Assembly: GCA_964457925.1 (NCBI GenBank)
Contig: CAYWGH010000016.1
Location: 1-64,000 of the forward strand
Direction: 5' to 3'
DNA from: Coneutiohabitans sp964457925
GTDB taxonomy: Bacteria; Zhuqueibacterota; Zhuqueibacteria; Zhuqueibacterales; Zhuqueibacteraceae
Length of the DNA: 64,000 nt
Numbering within the stretch: the stretch's first letter is position 1; the number at the start of each line of letters is the position of its first letter. Made by a program: the position numbers and the translations under genes. A model generated the notes under the pieces. That model was not told the DNA's origin. It did no database searches and saw nothing but the letters and a program-made list of their open reading frames with translations. Shown here one piece after another: positions 25,104-33,358 of this stretch.

Positions 25104-25291
25104 GTGCAGGCAATTAGCTATTCAAAGCTAGAATGAAATTCTGAAACGTCGAGCAGAAAGAGCTACGATAGCAGAGAAGTGTGCTGAGCGCAAGGCGCCA
25201 GGCTAGTTGCCGCAAAAGCTTGCTTGCATCTCGAGGCGATTTCTGCTATATTCGCACAGTTTTGAAAATTTAAGCAAAGGAAACAAAATTC

Positions 25292-26438
25292 ATGCGTGAC
25301 GATTTGCACACGAAACTCAAGGAATTGTCCCAACGGGTGGTCTACCTGCGGGACAGTCTTTGAAATCCCCAAAAAAGAAAAAGAGATCGAGGAGCTGGAG
25401 AAGAAAAGCACAGCCCCGGATTTTTGGAACGACAACGAAAAAGCGCAATTGACCATGCGCGACCTCGCAACGCGACGCGAGTGGGTGTCTGCGTGGAAAA
25501 ACCTTGATCGCAAGCGCCAGGACGCCGGCGCAATGCTGGATTTGGCGGAAGAAGCCAATGACGAAAGCGTGTATCGCGAAGCCGAAACGGAAATCGGTGA
25601 TTTTCAAAAGGCCGTTGAGGCGCTCGAGTTCCGCAACATGTTGTCGGGCGAACACGATCAGAACAACGCGATCATCACCCTGCATCCCGGCGCGGGCGGC
25701 ACCGAGAGCCAGGATTGGACGCAGATGTTGTATCGCATGTATCTGCGCTGGATCGAACGCAGCGGCTTTAAATATGAAGTAATCGATCTGCAAGCCGGCG
25801 ATGAAGCGGGCTTGAAAGATGCGGCGATCGAAGTGACCGGCCCGTATGCGTATGGCTATCTCAAGGCCGAGGCGGGCGTGCATCGTTTGGTGCGCATCTC
25901 GCCGTTTGACGCCAACAAGCGCCGGCATACCTCATTTGCCTCGGTGTTTGTATTGCCGGAAATCGACAATAACATCGACATCAAAGTCGAAGAGAAGGAT
26001 TTGCGCGTCGACACCTATCGCGCGAGCGGCGCGGGCGGGCAGCATGTCAACAAAACCTCGTCCGCTGTGCGCATGACGCATATCCCGACGGGCATTGTGG
26101 TGCAATGCCAAAACGAGCGCAGCCAATTGCGCAACCGCGAAATGGCGATGAAGCTGTTGCTGGCAAAACTCTACCAGCTCAAGCTGGAACAGGATAAATC
26201 GAAATTCAGTGATCTGGAAAAAAGCAAGAAGGATATTGCCTGGGGCAGCCAGATTCGCTCGTATGTGTTTCACCCCTACAATTTGGTGAAGGATCATCGC
26301 ACCGGCGTGAGCACGGGCAACGTGCAGGCCGTGATGGACGGCGATTTGGATGAATTCATCAAAGCGTATTTGATGGGCAAGCGTTACAATAAAAAAGGCG
26401 GTGCAGACGTGATGGAAGAATTGGAAATCGAAGAATAG
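25292..26438 (+). CDS. prfB: Peptide chain release factor 2 with programmed +1 frameshift
   Basis: RF2 ends translation at UGA and UAA. Reading from the ATG at 25292, codon 24 is an in-frame TGA (25361-25363) within CTT TGA A. A +1 slip at CTT (skipping T25361) joins this to the frame 25362-26438, giving about 381 residues. Downstream are the SPF tripeptide (RISPFDANK) that selects RF2 stop codons and the GGQ motif (SGAGGQHVN) that triggers hydrolysis. The slip is the known autoregulatory device: scarce RF2 lets the ribosome slip and make more. Codon context (TGAA rather than TGAC) and a weak upstream GCGGGA are less canonical. It lies upstream of alr. Confidence 0.93.
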
Positions 26439-26519
26439 TTGTGCGCGTGGAGAGCGTTGACGATAGATCATCTCTCAGACATCACCGCGGCATTTGATTA
26501 CCCGCAAAGCCAAAAGCTC

Positions 26520-27698
26520 ATGACGGGTGATCTGCCTCCTCAACCTGCCGGCCATGCCGCGGCTGCAACTTCCCCAAGCGAAACCCTTGCGATTCGTCGG
26601 CCCACCGTTGCGGCCGTTGATCTCACCGCGATTGCGGGCAATGTGCGGCGCATTTGCGACCGTGTGTTTTCCGCCGAAGTGATGGCGGTGGTGAAAGCTG
26701 ATGGTTATGGACACGGCGCCGCGCCGGTTGCTCGCACGGCTTTGCTGGCGGGCGCAACGCAACTGGGCGTGGCTTTGCTGGAGGAAGGCATTGCGTTGCG
26801 GCGTCACGGCGTGCGCGCGCCGATTCTGGTGTTCGGCGGCCTGTTTGAAGATCAAATCGAAGCCTTTCTCGCGCATGATTTGATGATGACGGTTTATGAG
26901 CCGGAGCTGGCGGAAGTGATTGCCAGACGAGCAACGGCGTTGGGCAAGGCTGCGCGGGTGCATGTGAAAATCGATACCGGCATGGGGCGCGTGGGCGCGC
27001 TCGGCGACCCGCTCGAATTCATTGCCCGCCTCGCGCAACGTCACGGCCTGGAATTAGCCGGCATCTATACCCATTTTGCAACGAGTGATGAGTTCGATAA
27101 AACTTATGCCCGTCACCAGCTCGGGAGTTTCCGCGCGCTGGTGCAGCGTTTGAAAGAGCGGGGCATCACATTTCAATATGTTCATGCCGCCAACAGCGGC
27201 GCGATTTTGGACATGCCCGAGTCGTATTTCAATCTCGTGCGGCCCGGTGTGATGATGTACGGTTATTACCCCAGCCGCGAGACCACGGAATCCATCGCGT
27301 TGCAACCGGCAATGACGCTGCGTTCGCGCATTCTCTACCTCAAACAGGTGCCGGAAAATTTCTGCGTGAGTTATGGCAGAACTTTTCGAACCAGCAAGCC
27401 GTCTTTGTTGGCGACGATTCCGCTGGGCTATGCGGACGGTTTTTCACGGCGATTTTCGAATAACATGCACGTGCTGGTGCGCGGCCGGAAAAGGCCGGTG
27501 GTGGGGCGCGTGTGCATGGATCAAATCATCGTTGATCTGGGAGATGATTTTGAAGCGGCGCGCGGCGAGGAAGTTGTTCTGCTCGGCAAACAAGGCGAGG
27601 AAGAAATCTCGATTGATGATTGGTGTGAGAAACTGGAGACGATTCCCTACGAAGTGACATGCAGCATATCGAAGCGGGTGCCGAGAGTGTATGAATAG
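26520..27698 (+). CDS. alr: Alanine racemase
   Basis: The enzyme converts L- to D-alanine for peptidoglycan with pyridoxal phosphate. The ATG at 26520 fits the usual length (392 residues); a TTG at 26439 in frame would add an unlikely 27-residue extension. The cofactor lysine is Lys59 in VVKADGYGHG and the opposing catalytic tyrosine is Tyr304 in GYADGFSR. The C-terminal VCMDQIIVDL block is typical. It follows prfB by 81 bases and precedes a DUF2442 gene on the same strand. Confidence 0.95.
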   Translation: MTGDLPPQPAGHAAAATSPSETLAIRRPTVAAVDLTAIAGNVRRICDRVFSAEVMAVVKADGYGHGAAPVARTALLAGATQLGVALLEEGIALRRHGVRAPILVFGGLFEDQIEAFLAHDLMMTVYEPELAEVIARRATALGKAARVHVKIDTGMGRVGALGDPLEFIARLAQRHGLELAGIYTHFATSDEFDKTYARHQLGSFRALVQRLKERGITFQYVHAANSGAILDMPESYFNLVRPGVMMYGYYPSRETTESIALQPAMTLRSRILYLKQVPENFCVSYGRTFRTSKPSLLATIPLGYADGFSRRFSNNMHVLVRGRKRPVVGRVCMDQIIVDLGDDFEAARGEEVVLLGKQGEEEISIDDWCEKLETIPYEVTCSISKRVPRVYE

Positions 27699-27729
27699 CC
27701 CTTAAAATTCGGTGATTGACGATAGTCGT

Positions 27730-28017
27730 ATGCTCTTCATGCCTTCCACAGGCGAAAATGATTTCGCGATTGAACCCACCGCTATCCCGGCGTGGGTGGA
27801 AGGCCGAATCATTTTTGTTGAATGGACTGATGGCCGCATCTTCGGCTTTCCGGCTGATCGCTTTCGGATTTTGAAGGAAGCGAGCGATGAGCAGTTAAGA
27901 GATGTCTCGCTTCGTCTTGACGGGTATGCTTTGCGAGGGGAAGAATTGGGCGAAGAAATTACGATTCCTGGCATAGTTGCCGGGCATTTCCAATTGCCAC
28001 GTGAGGTCAAAAATTGA
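27730..28017 (+). CDS. DUF2442 protein, unpaired
   Basis: The 95-residue product from the ATG at 27730 (a GTG at 27712 is an alternative) has the DUF2442 core: AIPAWVEGRIIFVEWTDGR, FGFPADRFRILKEAS and a final ITIPGIVAGHF. No DUF4160 partner follows. It lies between alr and lysS with close spacing, so it is probably co-transcribed with housekeeping genes. Function is unknown. Confidence 0.75.
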   Translation: MLFMPSTGENDFAIEPTAIPAWVEGRIIFVEWTDGRIFGFPADRFRILKEASDEQLRDVSLRLDGYALRGEELGEEITIPGIVAGHFQLPREVKN

Positions 28018-28030
28018 GAAATCCACATCG

Positions 28031-29569
28031 ATGAAAGATAACAAAGAAAAAGACACTCTAGAATCGGATAAGCAGAACGCGGAAGATTTGAGTGCGGTTC
28101 TACGCGCGCGGCGGGAAAAATTCGAACAAATCAAAGCGCTGGGCATTGACCCCTATCCGCATGAATTCCAGCGCAGCCATCTCGCGGAAGAGATCAAACA
28201 GAATTTCGACACGCTCGCCGAAACAGAGGTGACGGTCGCGGGCCGTATTATGTCCATGCGCCCGATGGGCAAGGCCAGCTTCGGCCATATTGAAGATGCC
28301 AGCGGTCGCATTCAGTTTTATCTCAAGCAAGATCTCATCGGCGAAGAGAATTACCGTCTCGTTCCGCTGCTCGACCTGGGTGACTTTATCGGCGTTGCCG
28401 GCAAAGTCGTGAAAACCCGCACCGGCGAGATCACTGTGCAAGCCAGCTCGCTCAAACTGCTCTCGAAAAACCTGCGTCCCTTGCCGATTGCCAAGGAAAA
28501 AGTCACCGACGGTGAGCGCGTGGTTTATGATGCGCTGGCCGACAAAGAATTCCGCTACCGCCAGCGTTATGCGGATTTGGCAGTGAATCCGCAGGTGCGC
28601 GAGGTGTTCATTAAACGCAGCCGCATCATCGCGAGCATGCGTGAATATCTCACCGGCCGCGGCTATCTTGAAGTCGAGACGCCGATTTTGCAGCCGCTGT
28701 ACGGCGGCGCCTCCGCGCGGCCGTTTACGACGCATCACAACGCGCTTGATACCAAGTTGTATCTGCGCATCGCCAACGAGCTTTATTTGAAGCGGCTCAT
28801 TGTCGGCGGTTTCGACGGCGTATTCGAATTCGCGAAAGATTTTCGCAACGAAGGCATGGATCGTTTTCACAATCCCGAATTCACCATGATGGAAGTTTAT
28901 ATCGCTTATCAGGATTATCATTTCATGGCGAATTTGGTGCAGGAGATGTTCTGCAAAGTCGTACGGGATTTGACCGGCGGCTATCAAATCACTTATCAAG
29001 GCCAGGAAATCGACCTGACCCCGCCATGGCCGCGCGTGCCGTTGCTCGATGCCATTGAGAAGGAAACTGGTTTTAATCTCTTTGGCAAAAGTGTGAGTGA
29101 ACTGCGCCAAATTGCGCAAAAGCTGCATGTCGATATCGACCCCACCATGGGCGAAGGAAAAATCATTGACACGATTTTCGGTGAAAAAGTCGAGCCGAAA
29201 TTGATTCAACCGATTTTTATCACCGATTATCCCGTCTCGCTTTCGCCGCTGGCCAAACGCCACCGCAGCAAGCCCGGTCTGGTCGAACGCTTCGAACCGT
29301 TTCTCGCCGGCAAAGAAGTCGGCAATGCCTTCACGGAGCTGAACGACCCGATTGATCAGCGCGAACGCTTTTTAGAGCAAAAGAAATTGCTCGAAGCCGG
29401 CGACGACGAGGCGCAGCAGCTTGATGAAGATTTCCTGCGCGCGCTGGAATACGGCATGCCGCCGACAACAGGGCTGGGCGTCGGCATCGACCGTTTGGTG
29501 ATGATCTTGACGGATCAGCCTTCGATTCGGGATGTGCTGCTGTTTCCGCAGATGCGGCCGGAGAATTAA
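28031..29569 (+). CDS. lysS: Lysyl-tRNA synthetase, class II
   Basis: The ATG at 28031 follows the DUF2442 stop by 13 bases. The 512-residue protein has an N-terminal OB-fold anticodon-binding domain (VAGRIMSMRPMGKASFGHIED). The class II core has motif 1 (GYLEVETPILQP), motif 2 (FEFAKDFRNEG) and motif 3 (GLGVGIDRLVM). It charges tRNA-Lys. Length and motif order are normal. It is followed by the LolC/E-like gene after 69 bases. Confidence 0.96.
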   Translation: MKDNKEKDTLESDKQNAEDLSAVLRARREKFEQIKALGIDPYPHEFQRSHLAEEIKQNFDTLAETEVTVAGRIMSMRPMGKASFGHIEDASGRIQFYLKQDLIGEENYRLVPLLDLGDFIGVAGKVVKTRTGEITVQASSLKLLSKNLRPLPIAKEKVTDGERVVYDALADKEFRYRQRYADLAVNPQVREVFIKRSRIIASMREYLTGRGYLEVETPILQPLYGGASARPFTTHHNALDTKLYLRIANELYLKRLIVGGFDGVFEFAKDFRNEGMDRFHNPEFTMMEVYIAYQDYHFMANLVQEMFCKVVRDLTGGYQITYQGQEIDLTPPWPRVPLLDAIEKETGFNLFGKSVSELRQIAQKLHVDIDPTMGEGKIIDTIFGEKVEPKLIQPIFITDYPVSLSPLAKRHRSKPGLVERFEPFLAGKEVGNAFTELNDPIDQRERFLEQKKLLEAGDDEAQQLDEDFLRALEYGMPPTTGLGVGIDRLVMILTDQPSIRDVLLFPQMRPEN

Positions 29570-29638
29570 CAAGCCGCGAATTCTGCGGCAGCGTTTACAT
29601 GCCCAATGGCAGCATCATTTATTCAGAAATTTGAAATT

Positions 29639-30886
29639 ATGTTTTATGAACTGTTTATCGCGAAGCGTTATCTGCGCTCGAAACGGCAAGTAAAGTTCAT
29701 CTCATTGATCACCTACATTTCGATTGCGGGCGTCGCCATCGGCACGGCGGCGCTGGTGATTGTTTTATCCGTGATGAATGGCTTCGAGAGTGAAGTCCGC
29801 TCGCGTATCATCGGCTTTGATGCGCATATCAAAGTCAAAACGTTTCACGACAAAGGCCTGGACGATTATCGCGCTGTCGCTGAAAAAATCCGGGGCGTGC
29901 CGCACATTGTTGCCGCTTCGCCTTATATTTTCAACAAGGGGTTGATCCTTTCAAACGGCCAGGATCGGAAAGAAGGCGTGATCGTCAAGGGCATCGATCC
30001 GCAGCGTGAATCGCAGGTCACCGATCTCGTCAAGAATGTCAACTACGGCACGCTCAATCTCGGCATGATCGAAAAAGAAGGCGAGCGGCCGTTGCCGGGA
30101 ATTTTGCTCGGTTATTCGCTGGCCGACCGTCTGGTCGTCGGGTTGGGCGATAAAGTGACTCTGCTCTCGGCCGCGGGTTTGAACCTGAGCGGTATGGGCG
30201 CGATGCCGCGCGCCGTGCAGTTTCGGGTTGCGGGTTATTTTGAAACCGGCATTTTCGAATACGATTCGAATTGCGCATTCATCGGCATTCCCGAGGCGCA
30301 AAAGCTGTTTGAAATGGGCAACAAGGTCACCGGGTTGCAGCTTAAGCTGAATGACATGGATCGAGCAGATGAGGTGGCAGCATTAATCGAAGCCAGGCTC
30401 AAATATCCCTACAACACGGAAACCTGGTTTCAAGTTAATAAGAATTTGTTTTCCTGGATGCAGTTCGAAAAATGGATTGCGTTCATCATTCTGTCGTTGA
30501 TCATCATCGTTGCCGCATTCAATATCGTCAGCACGTTGATCATGGTCGTGCTGGAGAAAACCAAGGAAATCGGCATTCTCAAGAGCATGGGCGCGAGCAA
30601 CCAAAGTGTGATGCGCATTTTTGTGCTGCAAGGGATCGTGGCCGGCGTGGTGGGCACGGCCATCGGCCTGGCGCTGGGATATGTGTTGTGTTGGAGCCAG
30701 CTCAAATGGCAATTTTTTTCGCTGCCGGCAGACGTTTACATCATCAGCGCGTTGCCGATTTTGATGCGGCCATTTGATTTCATCGCCGTGGGTTTGGCGG
30801 CGATATTCTTATCATTCATCGCGACGGTTTATCCCGCGCTGCGCGCCGCCCAGCTTGATCCCGTGCAAGCCATACGTTACGAGTAG
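29639..30886 (+). CDS. LolC/LolE-type lipoprotein-release permease
   Basis: The start at 29639 (MFYELFIAKRYL) is typical of the family; an upstream ATG at 29606 adds a non-family extension. The 415-residue protein has one N-terminal TM (about 25-47), a large periplasmic domain (about 48-275) and three C-terminal TM segments with the FtsX/MacB-like ending. It would extract mature lipoproteins from the inner membrane in complex with LolD. Only one permease gene is present, consistent with the homodimeric LolF-like arrangement. The LolD-like gene follows after 5 bases. Confidence 0.9.
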   Translation: MFYELFIAKRYLRSKRQVKFISLITYISIAGVAIGTAALVIVLSVMNGFESEVRSRIIGFDAHIKVKTFHDKGLDDYRAVAEKIRGVPHIVAASPYIFNKGLILSNGQDRKEGVIVKGIDPQRESQVTDLVKNVNYGTLNLGMIEKEGERPLPGILLGYSLADRLVVGLGDKVTLLSAAGLNLSGMGAMPRAVQFRVAGYFETGIFEYDSNCAFIGIPEAQKLFEMGNKVTGLQLKLNDMDRADEVAALIEARLKYPYNTETWFQVNKNLFSWMQFEKWIAFIILSLIIIVAAFNIVSTLIMVVLEKTKEIGILKSMGASNQSVMRIFVLQGIVAGVVGTAIGLALGYVLCWSQLKWQFFSLPADVYIISALPILMRPFDFIAVGLAAIFLSFIATVYPALRAAQLDPVQAIRYE

Positions 30887-30891
30887 ATTAT

Positions 30892-31590
30892 ATGCCCGCA
30901 AAACCGCCCATCATCATCACGAAGAATTTGTGCAAATCGTATCCTTCGGCCACCGGCACGCTGGAAGTGCTCAAGGGCATTAATCTCAGCGTTTACGCCG
31001 GCGAGATCATTGCCGTGGTCGGCGCCTCCGGCGTGGGCAAGAGTACGTTTTTGCATTTATTGGGCGCGTTGGATCGCCCGACGCAGGGCGAAGTGATTAT
31101 CGGCGATACGCCGCTGGCGAAATTGAACGATCGCCAGCTCGCGTATTTTCGCAATCAATTTATTGGTTTTGTCTTTCAATTTCATCATCTTCTGCCGGAG
31201 TTCACTGCGCTCGAGAATGTTTTGATGCCGGCGATGATCGCCGGGCGCAATGGCCATGAGCTGCGCCAGCGCGCGCAACAATTGTTGCAAGATGTCGGCG
31301 TCGCGCAACGCATGAGCCATCGCCCCGGGCAACTCTCGGGCGGCGAGCAACAGCGCGTGGCCGTGGCGCGCGCGTTGATGAACGAGCCGCAAGTGGTGCT
31401 GGCGGATGAACCCTCCGGCAATTTGGATCGCCTCTCGAGCGAGAGCCTGCATCAATTGTTGTGGGATTTGAGCCGGCGCGATCAACGCACGTTTATCATT
31501 GTGACGCACAATCTCGCGCTTGCCGAACGCGCGGATCGGGTGGTTGAATTGTTTGACGGGCAGATTAAGAAAATACACGTGAACCGTTAG
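30892..31590 (+). CDS. lolD: LolD-type ABC ATPase
   Basis: The 232-residue ATPase has Walker A GASGVGKST, a Q-loop in GFVFQFHHLLPEFT, the signature LSGGEQQ, Walker B VVLADEP with the catalytic glutamate, the D-loop SGNLD and the switch histidine in IVTHN. The FQFHHLLPEFTALEN segment is characteristic of LolD. It powers lipoprotein release with the permease encoded just upstream. The next gene, mcsA, begins 15 bases downstream. Confidence 0.92.
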   Translation: MPAKPPIIITKNLCKSYPSATGTLEVLKGINLSVYAGEIIAVVGASGVGKSTFLHLLGALDRPTQGEVIIGDTPLAKLNDRQLAYFRNQFIGFVFQFHHLLPEFTALENVLMPAMIAGRNGHELRQRAQQLLQDVGVAQRMSHRPGQLSGGEQQRVAVARALMNEPQVVLADEPSGNLDRLSSESLHQLLWDLSRRDQRTFIIVTHNLALAERADRVVELFDGQIKKIHVNR

Positions 31591-31605
31591 GGAAACATAT
31601 TTCTC

Positions 31606-32142
31606 ATGCTCTGTCAAATTTGCCAGAAAAACAAAGCCAGCGTGCGCATGAAGCAAGTTGTGAACGGCAAGAAGACTGAGTTCTTCCTGTGCCAGGCCTG
31701 CGCGCAACACAAGGGCATGCCGGATCCTCTCGCAGATCTTCCGGAAGTTTTTGGCAAGATCGTCGCCAACATTTTGGGTGAAGAGCTTGCCAAGATTGGC
31801 GGCGGGAAAAAAAGCTCGAAACGCGCGCAACAAAAACGTTGCGGCCGTTGCGGCATTTCGCTGGCTGATTTTGAGCGCAAGGGGTTGCTCGGCTGCGCCG
31901 ACTGCTACAGCGCGTTTGAAAATGAAATCAAACTGTTATTGCGCCGCATTCACGGCAGCAACCATCACACGGGCCGGCGGCCGCTTGCCCATCGCCGCAA
32001 GCCGGCAAAAAACGTGGTGACCCTGCGCAAAGAATTGGAGCGCGCGATCGGCCAGCAACAGTTCGAGCGCGCGGCAGAGTTGCGCGACCTGATTCGCGCC
32101 GCCGAACAATCTGCCGGTTCTCCGGGTAAGCGAAAATCATGA
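31606..32142 (+). CDS. mcsA: McsA-like zinc-binding activator with UVR domain
   Basis: The 178-residue protein has four CxxC pairs in two zinc-finger units (CQIC, CQAC; CGRC, CADC), as in McsA. A C-terminal UVR helix pair follows (LRKELERAIGQQQFERAAELRDLIR). In Firmicutes McsA activates the arginine kinase McsB and helps load ClpC. Its stop overlaps the mcsB start (ATGA), so the pair is co-translated. A second candidate role, UvrB/UvrC-like binding, is less likely given the context. Confidence 0.92.
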   Translation: MLCQICQKNKASVRMKQVVNGKKTEFFLCQACAQHKGMPDPLADLPEVFGKIVANILGEELAKIGGGKKSSKRAQQKRCGRCGISLADFERKGLLGCADCYSAFENEIKLLLRRIHGSNHHTGRRPLAHRRKPAKNVVTLRKELERAIGQQQFERAAELRDLIRAAEQSAGSPGKRKS

Positions 32143-33260
32143 AAGACGGAACGAACAATTCTTCTGCAGCCTGGCAACTCGCCGCAGCGGATTCCAAGCG
32201 TTTTTGTAACGAATTGGCGAAGTCCGTGCCGGCCTGGTTACAACACAATGGGCCGCATTCGAATATTGTTCTTTCCACCCGCATCCGGCTGGCGCGCAAT
32301 TTGGCGAATTATCCTTTTCCCAGCGTTGCGGATAACAAGGATTTGAACAATGTCAACAACGAAGTTTGGGCCGTGCTTTCCGAACTTCAATTGCTGCCGG
32401 AGCCGCATTTTATTGACATGGCCAAGTTGTTGCGCCTCGATCGTGAAGTTTTGGTCGAACGCCGGCTGGCGAGTCCGCAATTCATCGAGCGCAAAGGCCC
32501 GAGCATGCTCGCGCTGACATCCGACGAATCGCTGAGCATCATGATCAATGAAGAAGATCATCTGCGCTTGCAAGCGATTCAACCCGGGCTTGCGATTGCC
32601 GCGGCATGGGAGGCGATCAGCAAGCTCGACGATCGCCTGAGCGAAAACCTCGAATACGCCTTCAGCGAACGGTTCGGCTATTTGACCGCTTGCCCCACCA
32701 ACACCGGCACCGGCATTCGGGTGTCGATTTTGATGCATTTACCGGCCGTTGTGATGCTCAACGAAGTGGAAGAGGTTATGAAAAGCCTGGCCAGCCGCGG
32801 CATGACGATGCGCGGGTTTTATGGCGAGGGCACGGAAGCAAACGGCAACATGTTTCAGATTTCGAATCAACTGACGCTCGGCAAAACCGAGGCCGAAGTG
32901 ATGTCGGAAGTGGAAAAGATGGTTGAAGAGATTAAGGGCTTCGAGCATTTGTGCCGCAGCCGCATAATCCTCGATAAAGGCAATTTCATGCTCGATCAAA
33001 TTTGGCGCGCTTACGGCATGTTGCGCTATGCGCGCGTGCTTAACTCCAAGGAGTTTCTCAACCTGTTGTCGATGATGCGGCTGGCGCGAGATTGCAACGA
33101 AAAAGAGATGAAACAATGGCCGCTGGCGCTGTTGAATGAATTGATGGTGATGATGCAACCCGCCCATTTGCGCAAAGCATTTAAGTCCGTTCGCCTGGCG
33201 CACGAACGCGACACGCTGCGCGCGGAATTGGTGCGTTTCAAACTTTCATTACAGTCTTGA
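32139..33260 (+). CDS. mcsB: Protein arginine kinase McsB
   Basis: The 373-residue enzyme is of the phosphagen-kinase fold and marks proteins with phospho-arginine for ClpC/ClpP. Visible motifs are NIVLSTRIRLARNL (ATP-site arginines), the acidic EEDHLR segment, TACPTNTGTGIR with the active-site cysteine, YGEGTEANGN and RIILDKGN. The allosteric phospho-arginine motif RDxxRA is present as RDTLRA at 357-362. Start overlaps mcsA by 4 bases. A short terminator follows directly, so clpC has its own promoter or depends on read-through. Confidence 0.95.
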   Translation: MKDGTNNSSAAWQLAAADSKRFCNELAKSVPAWLQHNGPHSNIVLSTRIRLARNLANYPFPSVADNKDLNNVNNEVWAVLSELQLLPEPHFIDMAKLLRLDREVLVERRLASPQFIERKGPSMLALTSDESLSIMINEEDHLRLQAIQPGLAIAAAWEAISKLDDRLSENLEYAFSERFGYLTACPTNTGTGIRVSILMHLPAVVMLNEVEEVMKSLASRGMTMRGFYGEGTEANGNMFQISNQLTLGKTEAEVMSEVEKMVEEIKGFEHLCRSRIILDKGNFMLDQIWRAYGMLRYARVLNSKEFLNLLSMMRLARDCNEKEMKQWPLALLNELMVMMQPAHLRKAFKSVRLAHERDTLRAELVRFKLSLQS

Positions 33261-33263
33261 AAC

Positions 33264-33287
33264 GAGGGGAAAACCCTCTTTACTTTT
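33264..33287 (+). terminator. Short terminator after mcsB
   Basis: GAGGG (33264-33268), loop GAAAA and CCCTC (33274-33278) form a 5-bp stem followed by TTTACTTTTT. It begins 3 bases after the mcsB stop. The stem is short, so efficiency may be partial; clpC starts 72 bases later. Confidence 0.55.
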
Positions 33288-33358
33288 TCAAAATTCCTTT
33301 GTAGATTGCGCCGCAAAATTTTGGTAACGCTTGAGCCTACTACCGGGAGTCATTTAAA

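Noticed and set aside
25292..25363. prfB as a broken gene because of the early TGA
   Set aside because: CTT TGA at codons 23-24 is the conserved position of programmed frameshifting in RF2 genes; the rest is intact.
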